Positions 6,457 through 6,764 of a DNA stretch of 6,764 nucleotides are shown piece after piece. Each line of letters begins with the position of its first letter. The first letter of the stretch is position 1. Origin of the DNA: B1 sp044370475 (GTDB lineage: Bacteria; Bacteroidota; Bacteroidia; UKL13-3); the NCBI GenBank assembly GCA_044370475.1, contig JBILVK010000136.1, forward strand, positions 1 through 6,764, read 5' to 3'. A program made the translations under genes and the position numbers. The notes below the pieces were generated by a model, which saw nothing but the letters and a program-made list of their open reading frames with translations, searched no databases and was not told where the DNA came from.

Positions 6457-6500
6457 GCATCTTAATTTCCCATTTAGGGAAAATTAAGATGCTTTTTTTT
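6457..6500 (+). terminator. Strong intrinsic terminator
   Basis: GCATCTTAATTTCCC (6457-6471) pairs with 6477-6492 (GGGAAAATTAAGATGC) with a single bulged A, around the loop ATTTA. Eight T follow at 6493-6500. The stem and U-run orientation make this a + strand Rho-independent terminator. It lies 197 nt past the pirin stop, far for a simple 3' end, and 118 nt ahead of the next start codon. Confidence 0.9.
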
Positions 6501-6508
6501 GTTGGCAG

Positions 6509-6517
6509 TTATCCACA
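6509..6517 (+). other. Perfect DnaA-box sequence, single copy
   Basis: TTATCCACA is identical to the high-affinity DnaA box. I see no second box, no A/T-rich unwinding element with repeats and no replication gene nearby, so an origin is not supported. It may be a regulatory DnaA site or a chance match. Confidence 0.3.
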
Positions 6518-6519
6518 AG

Positions 6520-6569
6520 CCGCTAGGGTGAATTGCGTCTAGACGGGCCTAAAATCTTCTGTCTTAGGC
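6520..6569. repeat. Two back-to-back dyads
   Basis: CCGCTAG (6520-6526) pairs with CTAGACGG (6539-6546) with one bulged A. Immediately after it, GCCTAA (6547-6552) pairs perfectly with TTAGGC (6564-6569) around an 11-nt loop. Inside the first dyad, 6536-6545 is a 10-bp perfect palindrome, CGTCTAGACG. They lie upstream of the predicted promoter of the last gene, so they could be protein-binding sites or transcript hairpins. Confidence 0.35.
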
Positions 6570-6587
6570 AAACACCTACTAACTTTA
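6557..6587 (+). promoter_or_regulatory. Possible promoter of the last gene
   Basis: TAACTTTA at 6580-6587 is one base from TAnnTTTG, with TTCTG at 6557-6561 as a poor -33 element 18 nt upstream. Initiation near 6594 would give a leader of about 25 nt to the ATG at 6619. The placement after a terminator and ahead of a gene is right; the -33 match is weak. Confidence 0.4.
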
Positions 6588-6618
6588 CGCCCTTGAAATT
6601 CAACTACGATACGTAACC

Positions 6619-6764
6619 ATGAACACAAATACTGATATGGAATATCGAATTTTCAAACAAAAGAAGTTAACTGGCTATGCCACTTTTTTGTTGCTGCTTC
6701 TTGCGTTAGTTTATCCGGCATTGGTGCAAAGCACCCAGGCAAAAAATTTAAGTGCACCACCTCC
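6619..6764 (+). CDS. Exported protein of unknown function, N-terminus only
   Basis: An ORF starts at ATG 6619 and stays open to the window edge (48 codons plus two bases). The sequence begins MNTNTDMEYRIFKQKKLTGYA and continues with a hydrophobic core FLLLLLALVYPALV followed by QSTQAKNLSAPP. This looks like a signal peptide with a long basic N-region, or an N-terminal membrane anchor; cleavage near the QSTQA stretch is plausible. ATG 6637 (Met7) is an alternative start that would shorten the N-region. No lipobox cysteine is visible. The mature protein lies outside the window, so family and function cannot be named. Its upstream region is unusually structured and includes a terminator and a possible promoter. 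Confidence 0.65.
   Translation, partial: MNTNTDMEYRIFKQKKLTGYATFLLLLLALVYPALVQSTQAKNLSAPP

Larger units (their letters stand above)
6260..6618. other. Intergenic region with several dyads, no clear gene
   Basis: These 359 nt hold no ORF I can support. The left part (6260-6340) is A/T-rich and featureless. From 6349 to 6500 there are three potential RNA hairpins on the + strand, the last being a strong terminator. From 6509 to 6569 the sequence is more G/C-rich and contains a perfect DnaA-box sequence and two adjoining imperfect or short dyads. A possible promoter for the next gene follows. No tRNA or known riboswitch core is recognisable. Confidence 0.7.

Noticed and set aside
6509..6569. 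Replication origin
   Set aside because: There is only one DnaA box, no repeat-rich unwinding element, and no dnaA, dnaN or parAB genes.

Overview
The window looks like ordinary chromosome from a member of the Bacteroidota (Chitinophagales/Sphingobacteriales-like; genus not determined). Three things suggest this. No start codon has a convincing Shine-Dalgarno sequence; the leaders are A/T-rich instead. Several upstream regions resemble the Bacteroidota -33 TTTG / -7 TAnnTTTG promoter. The gene families (small DUF1801 proteins, a DUF5362-like membrane protein, a short Tex, a signal-bearing pirin) are at home in that phylum. I see no mobile element, CRISPR array, tRNA, rRNA or recognisable defence system.

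Layout. Positions 1-1164 (+) hold a tightly packed cluster: the 3' end of a YdhG/Fra-like DUF1801 gene, a second and divergent DUF1801 gene overlapping it by 14 nt, and a RimJ/RimL-type GNAT acetyltransferase whose ATG overlaps the previous stop (ATGA). After an 86-nt gap, 1251-2804 (+) is a two-gene unit: a three-helix membrane protein resembling DUF5362 and a secreted TPR protein 24 nt downstream. It meets the minus-strand tex gene (2855-4975) tail to tail across a short hairpin. Tex is divergent from a pirin gene (5114-6259, +) that carries an N-terminal twin-arginine-like signal. Beyond it lies 359 nt without a clear gene (6260-6618). That stretch holds three potential RNA hairpins, the last a strong intrinsic terminator, then a perfect DnaA-box sequence, two further dyads and a possible promoter. 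At the right edge an ORF beginning at 6619 has a signal-peptide-like N-terminus and runs off the window.

How the genes work together. The first three genes are probably co-transcribed and translationally coupled, but no shared pathway can be read from the sequence. The DUF5362-like/TPR pair is a plausible envelope module of unknown function. Tex is a housekeeping nucleic-acid-binding factor, and pirin is a metal-dependent cupin that may be exported here. The points most worth a second look are the structured intergenic region 6340-6569, the Tat-type signal on pirin with a possible internal start, and the uncharacterised envelope pair. None of them amounts to strong evidence for a new system.
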